Assembly: GCF_900106775.1 (NCBI RefSeq)
Contig: NZ_FNNQ01000009.1
Location: forward strand, 94,564-158,563
From: Marininema mesophilum
GTDB taxonomy: Bacteria > Bacillota > Bacilli > Thermoactinomycetales > DSM-45169
Direction: 5' to 3'
Length of the DNA stretch: 64,000 nt
In this document: positions 33,181 to 41,012 of the stretch, piece by piece
Layout: each line of letters starts with the position of its first letter
Position numbering within the stretch: the first letter of the stretch is position 1
Program-made: the position numbers and the translations under genes
The notes under the pieces: model-generated
Database searches by the model: none
What the model was told of the DNA's origin: nothing
What the model saw: only the letters and a program-made list of their open reading frames with translations

Positions 33181-34386
33181 ATGAACGACTGGTCATCTCT
33201 TGATGATACTTACATCTTACCTACCTATAGCCGTCTCCCTATCGCCATCGCAGAGGCGAAGGGAAATACCTTAATCGATACCAAGGGAAAATCCTATCTC
33301 GATCTTTTTACGGGCCTAGCCGTTAATATTTTGGGTCATTCTCATCCTACTGTACTAAAAGCTCTTCATGAGCAAGCTGATCGGTATCTCCATATCTCAA
33401 ACAAATTCTTAAACACACCCGCGATTTCATTAGCAAAGCGCCTTGTGGAGAACAGTATCCCTGGAAAAATATTTTTCACCAACTCGGGGGCTGAAGCTTC
33501 AGAAACGATGGTAAAACTGATCCATAAGTGGTCACAGGATGATGGCAAAGGACGAAGCGGCTTTATCGTAATGAAACGAAGTTTTCATGGACGCACACTA
33601 GGCGCCGTCCGCCTGACTCGTCAAGCCAATGTATATCAAGACTTTCCGCAACCAGACATTCCTGTATATGAAGTCGATCCAGAGGATATAGATGGATTGC
33701 GTCGCTTATGTGAGCAAGAACGACCGGCCGCCATCCTCGCTGAGCCCATTCTCGGAGCAGGTGGTGTACAACCTGTACCCTTGGATACCCTTCGTGAAAT
33801 GGAACAGCTCTGTCGCACCCATGGAATGCTTCTCTGTATGGACGAGATTCAGACGGGAATTGGACGTACAGGGACACTGTTTGCTTATCAGCATGCAGGG
33901 ATAGAGCCTGATCTCATTTTGTTTGCGAAGGGTGTCGGTGGGGGACTCCCTCTTGGTGGAGTAATTGCTGGACATCAACTCGTTGAGATGTTCCAGCCTG
34001 GGGATCATGGCACAACCTTTGCTCCCTCCCCACTCTCCGCGGCTCTTGGCAACGCAGTGCTTGATGTATTATTGGAAGATGGCGGCTTGGAAATGGGCCG
34101 ACACCATGCAGAACACTTGTGGGATCGACTGCGTGAACTACAGGAAAAATACCCGCATATCATCTCATCTTTAAGTGGACGAGGGATGATGCTTGGGATT
34201 CGCACCAACCTTTCTCCCCAAGCCACCGCCCAACTCCAGCAAACTTTGCTCGCTAGGGGCTTTCTTGTGGATATCGCACAACAAACGGTAATTCGCCTTC
34301 TTCCCCCACTTACTCTCACAGTAGAAGAATCAGATCAATTTACTCAACAACTGGATACCCTGTTCGCCCAGATGCCTGTTAAGTAA
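33181..34386 (+). CDS. Class III (ArgD-like) aminotransferase, probable N-acetyl-LL-DAP aminotransferase
   Basis: 401 residues. Class III PLP features are KSYLDLFTGLAVNILGHSHP at the N-terminus, FFTNSGAEASETMVKLI, FHGRTLGAVRLT, the D-x-x-Q block CMDEIQTGIGRTG and the Schiff-base Lys250 in LILFAKGVGGGLPLGG. On sequence alone it looks like acetylornithine aminotransferase. It sits between dapH and the N-acetyl-DAP deacetylase gene, so the inferred role is to make N-acetyl-LL-diaminopimelate. In B. subtilis that step uses PatA, a class I enzyme. ATG follows GAGGGAGGAC. A dual role in arginine synthesis cannot be excluded. Confidence 0.85.
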   Translation: MNDWSSLDDTYILPTYSRLPIAIAEAKGNTLIDTKGKSYLDLFTGLAVNILGHSHPTVLKALHEQADRYLHISNKFLNTPAISLAKRLVENSIPGKIFFTNSGAEASETMVKLIHKWSQDDGKGRSGFIVMKRSFHGRTLGAVRLTRQANVYQDFPQPDIPVYEVDPEDIDGLRRLCEQERPAAILAEPILGAGGVQPVPLDTLREMEQLCRTHGMLLCMDEIQTGIGRTGTLFAYQHAGIEPDLILFAKGVGGGLPLGGVIAGHQLVEMFQPGDHGTTFAPSPLSAALGNAVLDVLLEDGGLEMGRHHAEHLWDRLRELQEKYPHIISSLSGRGMMLGIRTNLSPQATAQLQQTLLARGFLVDIAQQTVIRLLPPLTLTVEESDQFTQQLDTLFAQMPVK

Positions 34387-34500
34387 ATCTTCACCAGCGC
34401 GATAAAAACTCACGTAATTACAAGTCACGGATACAGCACATTTTCAGCCTTCTGTATCACGACGATGAAATCCCATTGCTTTCGATGAGGAGGATCTCCC

Positions 34501-35628
34501 ATGAGCGTAGGTGATCTACACCCTATGATCAAAGTAAGACGGGACCTACATCAGATCCCTGAACTGGGTTTCGCCGAATGGAAAACCCAGCGCTATATCC
34601 TAGACTACGTCTCTAGTCTACCCCAGGATCATCTGGAAGTAGCTATCTGGCATACGGGGGTATTGGTTCGTGTACGAGGAACAGAAGGGGCACGCACTCT
34701 CGGTTGGCGTGCAGATATGGATGGACTTCCTCTTACTGAGGAAACCTCTTATGAATTTCAATCCCTTCATCCCGATCAGATGCACGCTTGTGGTCACGAT
34801 ATGCATATGGCTATCGGATTGGGTATCCTCACCCACTTTGCGACTCAACCAGTGAAAGATCATCTTCTTTTTATCTTTCAACCAGCAGAAGAAGGCCCTG
34901 GTGGCGCTCAGCCGATGCTTGCCAGCGAGGAATTTAAGAAGTGGAAACCGGACCAACTCTTTGGCCTTCATATTGGCCCTGAGTACCCAGTCGGAACCAT
35001 CGCTACTCGGCCAGGGATACTATTTGCCAATACTTCCGAGCTCTTTATCGATCTCGTTGGCACAGCAGGACATGCCTCACTTCCCCACCAAGCCAACGAC
35101 ATGGTAATCACTGCCTCTCAACTGGCTATGCAACTCCAGACGATCATCTCGCGCAACATCGATCCCCTGAACCCAGCCATCCTAACACTCGGTAAGGTAA
35201 CCATCGGCACAAAACAAAACATCATCCCAGGTATGGCACGCCTAGAGGGGACGATCCGCACACTCTCTATTGAAGTGATGGAACAGATCAAAGAACGCAT
35301 TCTCGCTCTCGTTCATGGCATTGAAGTCGGCTTTCAGTGCAAGGCGACCATCGATTGGGGAGCTGGCTACTGTCAGGTATACAACCACGAATCTCTTACC
35401 CGTTCCTTCATGGAATGGGCTGATGCCAAAGAAGGTATCCAAGTCATCGAATGCCGAGAAGCCATGGCTGGAGAAGACTTTGGCTATTTCCTCCAAGAGA
35501 TCCCCGGTTTCATGTTCTGGCTTGGGGTCGATACCTCTTATGGCCTGCACCATCCGCAATTGGAGCCAAATGAAGAAGCGATCCCTTTGGCGATTCAGTT
35601 AATTACTCAGTATTTTACTGATTACTAA
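34501..35628 (+). CDS. dapL: N-acetyldiaminopimelate deacetylase (M20 peptidase family)
   Basis: 375 residues with RRDLHQIPELGFAEWKTQRY, the metal ligands in MHACGHDMHMAIGLG, QPAEEGPGGAQPM (catalytic Glu), GLHIGPEYPVGTI and the late MAGEDFGYFL. It removes acetyl from N-acetyl-LL-DAP to release LL-DAP. The M20 amidohydrolase fold is shared with aminoacylases, but the context after dapH and the aminotransferase fixes the call. ATG follows GATGAGGAGGATC. Confidence 0.93.
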   Translation: MSVGDLHPMIKVRRDLHQIPELGFAEWKTQRYILDYVSSLPQDHLEVAIWHTGVLVRVRGTEGARTLGWRADMDGLPLTEETSYEFQSLHPDQMHACGHDMHMAIGLGILTHFATQPVKDHLLFIFQPAEEGPGGAQPMLASEEFKKWKPDQLFGLHIGPEYPVGTIATRPGILFANTSELFIDLVGTAGHASLPHQANDMVITASQLAMQLQTIISRNIDPLNPAILTLGKVTIGTKQNIIPGMARLEGTIRTLSIEVMEQIKERILALVHGIEVGFQCKATIDWGAGYCQVYNHESLTRSFMEWADAKEGIQVIECREAMAGEDFGYFLQEIPGFMFWLGVDTSYGLHHPQLEPNEEAIPLAIQLITQYFTDY

Positions 35629-35662
35629 CAAGCAAAGCGTAAACGATATTGATGCCAGTAAA

Positions 35663-35761
35663 GTGCAGTTATTTGAATTAACGGATCCTGTTTTTGCATC
35701 GCTATTTGCTTTCATTTTCCTTAGTGAATGGATCAAGGGGACTGTTGGCTTATCTTGTTAG
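35663..35761 (+). pseudogene. C-terminal remnant of an EamA/DMT transporter
   Basis: The frame VQLFELTDPVFASLFAFIFL followed by SEWIKGTVGLSC matches the last TM repeat of EamA transporters (P-V-F-A-x-L-F-A-x-x-x-L-x-E). No upstream part is present: only about 33 residues survive, directly after the DAP operon. Confidence 0.7.
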
Positions 35762-35890
35762 CAATCTACATTTCAGAGTACAAATCTAAAAGCGAAGATA
35801 GCCAGCAAATCTTAGCTCCACTAAGGAAAATTTGAATTTTTTTGAGAAAAAGTTTTTTTCGACCTTTTTTTACTTTTTATATCCTGCACA

Positions 35891-35920
35891 AAAAACCACC
35901 TGATAAAACAGGTGGTTTTT
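35891..35920 (+). terminator. Intrinsic terminator
   Basis: AAACCACCTG-ataaaa-CAGGTGGTTTTT, probably ending transcripts from the DAP operon, 260 bases past its stop. The sequence between the transporter relic and here is otherwise empty. Confidence 0.8.
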
Positions 35921-36138
35921 AATTGCATATTCCCGCCATATGTTGCTACATTCTTTATTCTCTCCGCCCGATTTTTAGGCTAACACTCAGTCAGTAGCCA
36001 TCATTGATGGGAAAACTAGCTAACAGAGAGGGAGGTTGAAGATTCAGAAACCTGGACATTTCTCTTTCTTCTGTCACTGTTTCTCAACCATTCGTTCTCT
36101 TACAATGAAGCTATACAACAACTAAGGAGTGATTGTTC

Positions 36139-36594
36139 ATGCAAAAATTACGCCGTGTTCTACCCTTTGCAGTTGCCTTTGCGCTCGTTGTCACTGTCTC
36201 TACCTCAGCAGCCTTTGCAAGTGATGGCAATGATGCTACTAAAGCAGACAAAAGTCTCCCTACTAAACACGCTGTTAAAGCACCAAGCAACAGTACCCCT
36301 GCTAAACCCATTAGCAAAAAAGCTGTAGCCATTGCTAAAGATAAAAATGGCAATGTAACCATTAAAAAAAGTGATAAAAACCCCACAGGAACCACTCTTA
36401 AACCTGCTAAACCTGCTAAACCTGCTAAACCTGCTAAACCTGCTAAACCTACTATACCTACTAAACCTGCTAAACCCGCTAAACCCGGTAGCAAAAAAGC
36501 TGTAGCCATTACTAAAGATAAAAATGGCAATGCAGTCATTAAAAAAAGTGATAAAAACCCCACAGGAACCACTCTTAAACCTGTCAGCAAATGA
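36139..36594 (+). CDS. Secreted lysine/proline-rich repeat protein
   Basis: 151 residues. The signal peptide MQKLRRVLPFAVAFALVVTV ends at SAAFA. The mature protein is low-complexity: a unit SKKAVAIAKDKNGNVTIKKS with DKNPTGTTLKP occurs twice (DNA 36313-36406 and 36490-36583), separated by tandem PAK/PTK tripeptides encoded by AAACCTGCT-like 9-mers. ATG 36139 is nine bases after AAGGAG. It is strongly basic, so binding to wall teichoic acid or another polyanion is plausible, but the function is unknown. The repeats are prone to length variation. Confidence 0.75.
   Translation: MQKLRRVLPFAVAFALVVTVSTSAAFASDGNDATKADKSLPTKHAVKAPSNSTPAKPISKKAVAIAKDKNGNVTIKKSDKNPTGTTLKPAKPAKPAKPAKPAKPTIPTKPAKPAKPGSKKAVAITKDKNGNAVIKKSDKNPTGTTLKPVSK
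36313..36583 (+). repeat. Duplicated ~94-bp units flanking a 9-bp tandem array
   Basis: Units at 36313-36406 and 36490-36583 differ at only a few bases. Between them lies an array of CCTGCTAAA 9-mers with minor variants (CCTACTATA, CCTACTAAA, CCCGCTAAA). All lie within the secreted repeat protein. Confidence 0.9.
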
Positions 36595-36636
36595 ACCGTT
36601 GCCAAGAAATAAATTCATGGTAACGAGTTAGTAGCA

Positions 36637-36990
36637 TCATCCACTCAGGCTGTCGAGAAAACTCGACAGCCTGTTTTTTAATCCTTTCCATTTTTTCTTC
36701 TGCGGCATGGCAAGACGAGCTCGAGAGCTGGGAGTTAAGCCGAACTCCACCGCAAGCGACTTCATTTGCTCGTGGAGCTGCTTCTTTTTGGTGAGGAGGG
36801 GGTGGGGAACTCGATTGGTTTCAGCCGAGTTGTTCGTATACTCCACCATAGCCAAGGGAGTGGTCGAATGTGATCCGTGCCTGGAGACAGCGCTTCTTCT
36901 GCTTCCTGACGAATGGATCTCCTTTTTAGTGAGGCGAGATCCATTCCCTTCAACAATATGGAGCCCGATAGGCTTGGCTTTTCTCCCCAT
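36637..36990 (-). pseudogene. Degenerate phage terminase small subunit (P27 family)
   Basis: The start region MGRKAKPIGLHIVEGNGSRL with TKKEI, behind AGGAGGTG, is the usual N-terminus of P27-type small terminases. The expected next block (RRSIRQEAEEALSPGTDHIR) is found in another frame, and the C-terminal KQLHEQMKSLAVEFGLTPSS, RARLAMPQKK block returns to the first frame. The central domain is largely deleted. This is a clear prophage remnant. Confidence 0.8.
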
Positions 36991-37085
36991 GCTGCTCATC
37001 ACCTCCTATAGCTATCTAGATAAGTACAAGAAAAAGTCGGGGCAGTGTAAATCCCCGACTAGGCTCGTTTTTTTGGCTAACTCCC

Positions 37086-37899
37086 CTATTCTTCTTCAAA
37101 AGGGAACACCGTAACGGTAAAGGTACCCGTAGCTGAATTGCCATTGGAGTCGATAGCGATACAGGTAACCAGGGTCGACCCGATGGGAAAGAAGGATCCG
37201 GAGGCAGGATTGCAGAAAGTGGTGATCGTCCCAGGGCAATTATCCGTCACCGTAGGGTCTGGATAGGTAACTATCGTGCCAATGGCGTTGTTGGCTTCAA
37301 CGTCGATATCTCTCAACCCCGAGATGACAGGCGGTTCGGTGTCATTGACGGTAACGGTAAAGGTACAAGCTTCGATATTGGCGGAATCCACATTGCTGGT
37401 TGCGGTACTCGTGACTAAGGTGGGCGTTCCAACAGGGACTGTCGCTGGGTCACTTACTGTGGAGACGTTGGAACATTGTGGCGTAGGGAAGGGCACGGTG
37501 GCCCCGCAGGTTCCTGGATTATTTTCGAGGGTAAGGTCCGTGCAGGTAAGTGGAGTGACACAGCTGTCCAATAATACAGATACCGTATTATCGCCGGAAT
37601 CAGTAGTCGCCAAATCCGGGGTCCCATCACCATTAAAATCAGCGCTAGTAATACCTACTGGTCCAGATCCTACAGCAAAGGTAGTTTGAGGAGCAAAGCC
37701 TCCTAATCCATCGCGCAAAGGTAGTTTGGGGGGCAAAGGTCCCATCACCATTGCCTAATAAAACAGATACCGTATTATCGATCAAATTAGTAACTGCCAA
37801 ATCAGGGGTCCCATCACCATTAAAGTCAGCGTTAGTAATTCCTTGCGGAACACTTCCCACAGCAAAGGTAGTTTGATTAGAAAAGGCTGGGCAAACCAT
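37086..37899 (-). pseudogene. FG-GAP (VCBS) repeat plus HYR-domain surface protein, frame broken
   Basis: ATG 37899 follows TAGGAGGTAAG. The first part has an FG-GAP unit (TTFAVGSVPQGITNADFNGD then GTPDLAVTNLIDNTVSVLLG). The second part, in another frame, begins GFAPQTTFAVGSGPVGITSA, continues with a second unit, then a Cys-containing linker and HYR-like modules (TEPPVISGLRDIDVEANNAI, FPIGSTLVTCIAIDSNGNSA). The shift falls at the junction of two nearly identical repeats (about 37700-37735), consistent with slipped-strand deletion. No signal peptide is seen, so export would need another route. Possibly spore-surface or adhesion related, by analogy only. Confidence 0.7.
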
Positions 37900-37935
37900 T
37901 TTTCTTACCTCCTACTCCTGTTTTTTGTGATTCTT

Positions 37936-38358
37936 ACAGATTGATGCCGACTGAAAGCCCACTTCTTAGGGTGGGATGAAAGTCGGCGTTGCTCTGCATC
38001 CCCTGCTTTTTTGGGGCGCTAAGAGCAACACGTTTTGATATAGTGAACGCATGAGCGGTGCTCATCCCGCTGGTAGCGGGTTTCGTTCCCACGTACGTCA
38101 TGGGTGGGGTTCTAGTAGCGAACCAACCTCTCCTACTAGGTAAAACCATGAGAGTGAGAGCTGGGTCTAACTAACGTACTGGTAACAGGTACGCCGCCCA
38201 TGCGGGTACATTTCTAACTGCATGGGACGGGGTGATGGCACACCCCTGAACTTGGGAGTTGCATGAAGCAGAAATGAATTGAGTGCGCTAACTACCCGAG
38301 AATCCCATCGGCGCCCGAAGGAAGTGCCCTTGGGGTGCTTCAACCGTGGGAGTGTCAA
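37936..38358 (+). mobile_element. Non-autonomous IS200/IS605-type element lacking tnpA and tnpB
   Basis: The left end has a hairpin, GCCGACT...AGTCGGC with an inner CCCAC/GTGGG stem. The right end has CGAGAATCCCATCG...CCGTGGGAGTGTCAA, the terminal hairpin usually found after tnpB. The 420 bases between are rich in short stems (for example GCTGGTAGCGGG, ATGAGCGGTGCTCAT, GGGGTGATGGCACACCCC) and contain no transposase frame. They may encode a structured omega-RNA-like transcript. A second right end is at 62244-62285. Confidence 0.6.
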
Positions 38359-38360
38359 TT

Positions 38361-38810
38361 ATTAAATCTCTATCAGATTTGGGACAGAGGATACAAAGAA
38401 AAATTTCGGTAATTTTATGAAACCTTCGGGGTACCATTCAGCCGATGCCTATTTTATGCCAACGCGTTCAAAATGTGAGCCACCTACAGGTTGTTTCAAC
38501 TCCCCTCATAAACCCCAGACAAATGGAAGTAGTATTTTTTGGAAGAAAAGGGGTGCAACTATACAAATGAGATCCTTAGAAAAAAGACCCATTTGGATGC
38601 ATGTGGTCACTCGGATCTTCTGTAAAGGTAGAGAAAGCGCCGCTTCCGTTTTCGTAAAAGTATTGTCACCCCCCTCTACGAAATAAAACGAATTTTATGA
38701 GCAGAAGATTGCCCACCGGTCTATGGGCCGTCTCCCTTAGAGATTCGATCCCCCCTCCCCCTTGACCAAGCTCATCCCCATCGTCCGTCCTCAGTTGCTG
38801 TTTTCCTATC
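38361..38810. other. Non-coding stretch inside the phage/IS graveyard
   Basis: About 450 bases. Short open frames occur on both strands, but none has a ribosome binding site or recognisable motif. A small hairpin (GCCCACCGGTCTATGGGC) lies near 38710. Likely decayed phage DNA. Confidence 0.5.
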
Positions 38811-39019
38811 GTGGCAAAGTTTGCAGAGGGGACCCTAACGATTAACAAAACGTTGGTTTACCCACTTAATTCCGAGCCTTATATTTCGACCCCTAAATCA
38901 AAAAAAAGCCGCCGTGCCATCAAAATTGATGGAACGACGGTTAAAATGTTGAAAGAACATAAAATCAATCGTAATGAAGTACTACTTCAATACACAAATT
39001 ACCTGAAAATAACGCCCTA
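38811..39019 (+). pseudogene. Fragment of a phage-type tyrosine integrase
   Basis: GTLTINKTLVYPLN, then YISTPKSKKSRRAIKIDGTT and VKMLKEHKINRNEVLL match the segment of phage and Tn916-type integrases just before the first catalytic Arg. The SAM-like N-terminus and the catalytic R-H-R-Y part are both missing, and the frame ends in unrelated residues. Confidence 0.8.
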
Positions 39020-39030
39020 GACCTTTATGA

Positions 39031-39089
39031 AAAATACACCCACAATTCCACCACCTAATTTTTATGTGGGTGAATTGTGGGTGTTTTAT
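39031..39089. terminator. Terminator downstream of sufB
   Basis: ACACCCACAATTC and its perfect complement form a long stem with an inner CACC/GGTG stem. On the minus strand it is followed by ATTTTTC. Confidence 0.75.
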
Positions 39090-39123
39090 ATCTTAACAAA
39101 CCAAGAACCTAGAAATGTTCGGT

Positions 39124-40548
39124 TTATCCAATACTACCTTCCATTTCAAACTTGATCAAACGGTTCATCTCGACTGCATATTCCATCGGGAGCTCCTTCG
39201 TAAATGGCTCGATGAAGCCCATGACGATCATCTGGGTTGCTTCTTCCTCTGTTAAGCCACGGCTCATCAGATAGAAGAGTTGTTCCTCAGATACCTTGGA
39301 TACCGTTGCTTCGTGCTCGAGCACGATATCGTCGGTTTTGATCTCGTTATAAGGAATCGTGTCCGAAGTGGACTGATCATCCAGGATCAAGGTATCACAC
39401 TCGATCTTCGCTTTGGAACCTGTAGCTTTCTTACCAAAGCTTTGCAGACCGCGATAGGTTACCTTACCGCCTTGCTTGGAGATCGATTTGGAGACGATGG
39501 TGGAGGTACAGTTTGGTGCAAGTGCCGTCACTTTAGCACCCGCATCCTGATGCTGTCCCTTCCCTGCTACTGCAATGGAGAGAACGTCTGCTTTAGCGCC
39601 TTCTCCTTTCATGATGACAGCAGGGTATTTCATCGTCAGCTTCGAACCGATGTTTCCATCCACCCACTCCATGTGTGCACCCTTCTCAGCAACCGCACGC
39701 TTGGTTACCAAGTTATATACGTTAGGAGCCCAGTTTTGGATCGTGGTGTAACGGCAACGAGCATGATCCTTCACGATAATTTCTACTACCGCACTGTGAA
39801 GAGAGTTGGTGCTATAGATCGGTGCGGTACATCCTTCTACATAGTGTACGAAGGACTCTTCATCTGCGATGATCAGCGTCCGCTCAAATTGTCCCATGTT
39901 CTCAGAGTTGATGCGGAAGTATGCTTGCAGTGGCACTTCACACTTGACACCCTTAGGGATGTAGATGAAGCTTCCGCCACTCCATACTGCACTGTTGAGA
40001 GCTGCGAATTTATTGTCCGTAGGTGGCACCACGGTACCAAAGTACTCTTTTACCAACTCCGGATACTCCTTCACAGCGGTATCCGTATCACAGAAGATCA
40101 CACCGAGGTCTTCCAGTTCCTTCTGCATGTTGTGGTAAACCACTTCCGACTCATACTGAGCGGACACACCAGCAAGGAATTTTTGTTCTGCTTCGGGAAT
40201 CCCTAGCTTTTCAAAGGTTTGTTTAATCTCATCAGGAACTTCATCCCAACTACGCCCTTGACGCTCCGAAGGTTTCACATAATAAGTGATATCATCGAAG
40301 TTTAGCTCATCCAGTTTACCAGGCAGAATCGAGAACCATTTTGAGTTCTCACTGCTTGGCATCGGCATTTTATAAAATTGCTCAAGGGATTTTAGACGAA
40401 AGTCCAGCATCCACTGAGGTTCTTCCTTCATACGAGAAATCTCTTCCACGATTTGACGTGTCAGTCCCCGTTTGGAACGGTAGACAGAGACGTCTTTATC
40501 ATGGAAACCATATTGATAATCCGACATTTCGGGCATCTGTTTGGCCAC
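39124..40548 (-). CDS. sufB: Fe-S cluster assembly scaffold SufB
   Basis: 474 residues, full length for SufB. It shows DYQYGFHDKDVSVYRSKRGL at the N-terminus, VWSGGSFIYIPKGVKCEVPL and LHSAVVEIIVKDHARCRYTT, and the MSRGLTEEEATQMIVMGFIE ending shared by SufB and SufD. It forms the SufBC2D scaffold on which Fe-S clusters are built. The start is a GTG at 40548 behind AAGGAGGG (tight spacing of four bases); ATG 40536 is an alternative. Last gene of sufCDSUB. Confidence 0.96.
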   Translation of the reverse strand: MAKQMPEMSDYQYGFHDKDVSVYRSKRGLTRQIVEEISRMKEEPQWMLDFRLKSLEQFYKMPMPSSENSKWFSILPGKLDELNFDDITYYVKPSERQGRSWDEVPDEIKQTFEKLGIPEAEQKFLAGVSAQYESEVVYHNMQKELEDLGVIFCDTDTAVKEYPELVKEYFGTVVPPTDNKFAALNSAVWSGGSFIYIPKGVKCEVPLQAYFRINSENMGQFERTLIIADEESFVHYVEGCTAPIYSTNSLHSAVVEIIVKDHARCRYTTIQNWAPNVYNLVTKRAVAEKGAHMEWVDGNIGSKLTMKYPAVIMKGEGAKADVLSIAVAGKGQHQDAGAKVTALAPNCTSTIVSKSISKQGGKVTYRGLQSFGKKATGSKAKIECDTLILDDQSTSDTIPYNEIKTDDIVLEHEATVSKVSEEQLFYLMSRGLTEEEATQMIVMGFIEPFTKELPMEYAVEMNRLIKFEMEGSIG

Positions 40549-40580
40549 AATCCATCCCTCCTTCAGGGTGAATCAGCATT

Positions 40581-41012
40581 TTAATTGGCTGATTCTTTGG
40601 CGCCCTTCTCCAGGGCCTTCCAGGCGAGGGTTGCGCACTTGATACGTGCTGGAAACTTTGCCACACCTTGTAATGCTTCGATATCCTCCAGAGGAAACTC
40701 CTCGGTATCAATCTCCTCCCCCTGCATCATACGGGAGAATAAATCCACAAGGTATACGGCGCGTTCCACATCTAACCCTTTGACCGTCTCAGTCATCATT
40801 GAGGCGGAGGCCATACTGATCGAACAACCTTCACCTTCAAACATTGCTTCTTCAATTATACCATTTTTTACTCGCATCTGTACGGAGACACGATCACCAC
40901 AGGTGGGGTTGTTCAGATCCACTGTGATAGAGCCATCTTCAATCTGCCCCCGATTTCTCGGCTGCTGATAATGATCCATAATGACACGACGGTAAAGATC
41001 ATCTAAAGACAT
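40581..41012 (-). CDS. sufU: Zn-dependent sulfurtransferase SufU
   Basis: 143 residues with DHYQQPRNRGQIED, NPTCGDRVSVQM, FEGEGCSISMASASMM and ARIKCATLAWKALE. These give the three Zn-binding Cys plus the Asp of SufU. It accepts sulfur from SufS and passes it to SufB. It overlaps the sufS end by 14 bases, indicating translational coupling. Confidence 0.95.
   Translation of the reverse strand: MSLDDLYRRVIMDHYQQPRNRGQIEDGSITVDLNNPTCGDRVSVQMRVKNGIIEEAMFEGEGCSISMASASMMTETVKGLDVERAVYLVDLFSRMMQGEEIDTEEFPLEDIEALQGVAKFPARIKCATLAWKALEKGAKESAN

Noticed and set aside
36313..36583. CRISPR-like repeat array
   Set aside because: The repeats are direct, in frame with a protein and lack unique spacers; they encode Pro-Ala-Lys units.
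36111..36618. Hydrophobic Gly/Leu-Ala or Phe/Ser repeat proteins on the minus strand opposite the secreted repeat protein
   Set aside because: These are mirror frames of the AAACCTGCT tandem array. The plus frame has the ribosome binding site and signal peptide.
37934..38149. Minus-strand frame of 71 residues inside the IS605-type relic
   Set aside because: No ribosome binding site and no transposase motif. The DNA is better explained as a structured IS end.
38666..38848. Minus-strand frame of 60 residues (Gly-rich, LGQGGGG)
   Set aside because: No start signal or family; it lies in decayed phage DNA overlapping the integrase fragment.
39280..40206. 308-residue plus-strand frame within sufB
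   Set aside because: It is antisense to a clear SufB gene, with Cys/Arg-rich random composition and no ribosome binding site.
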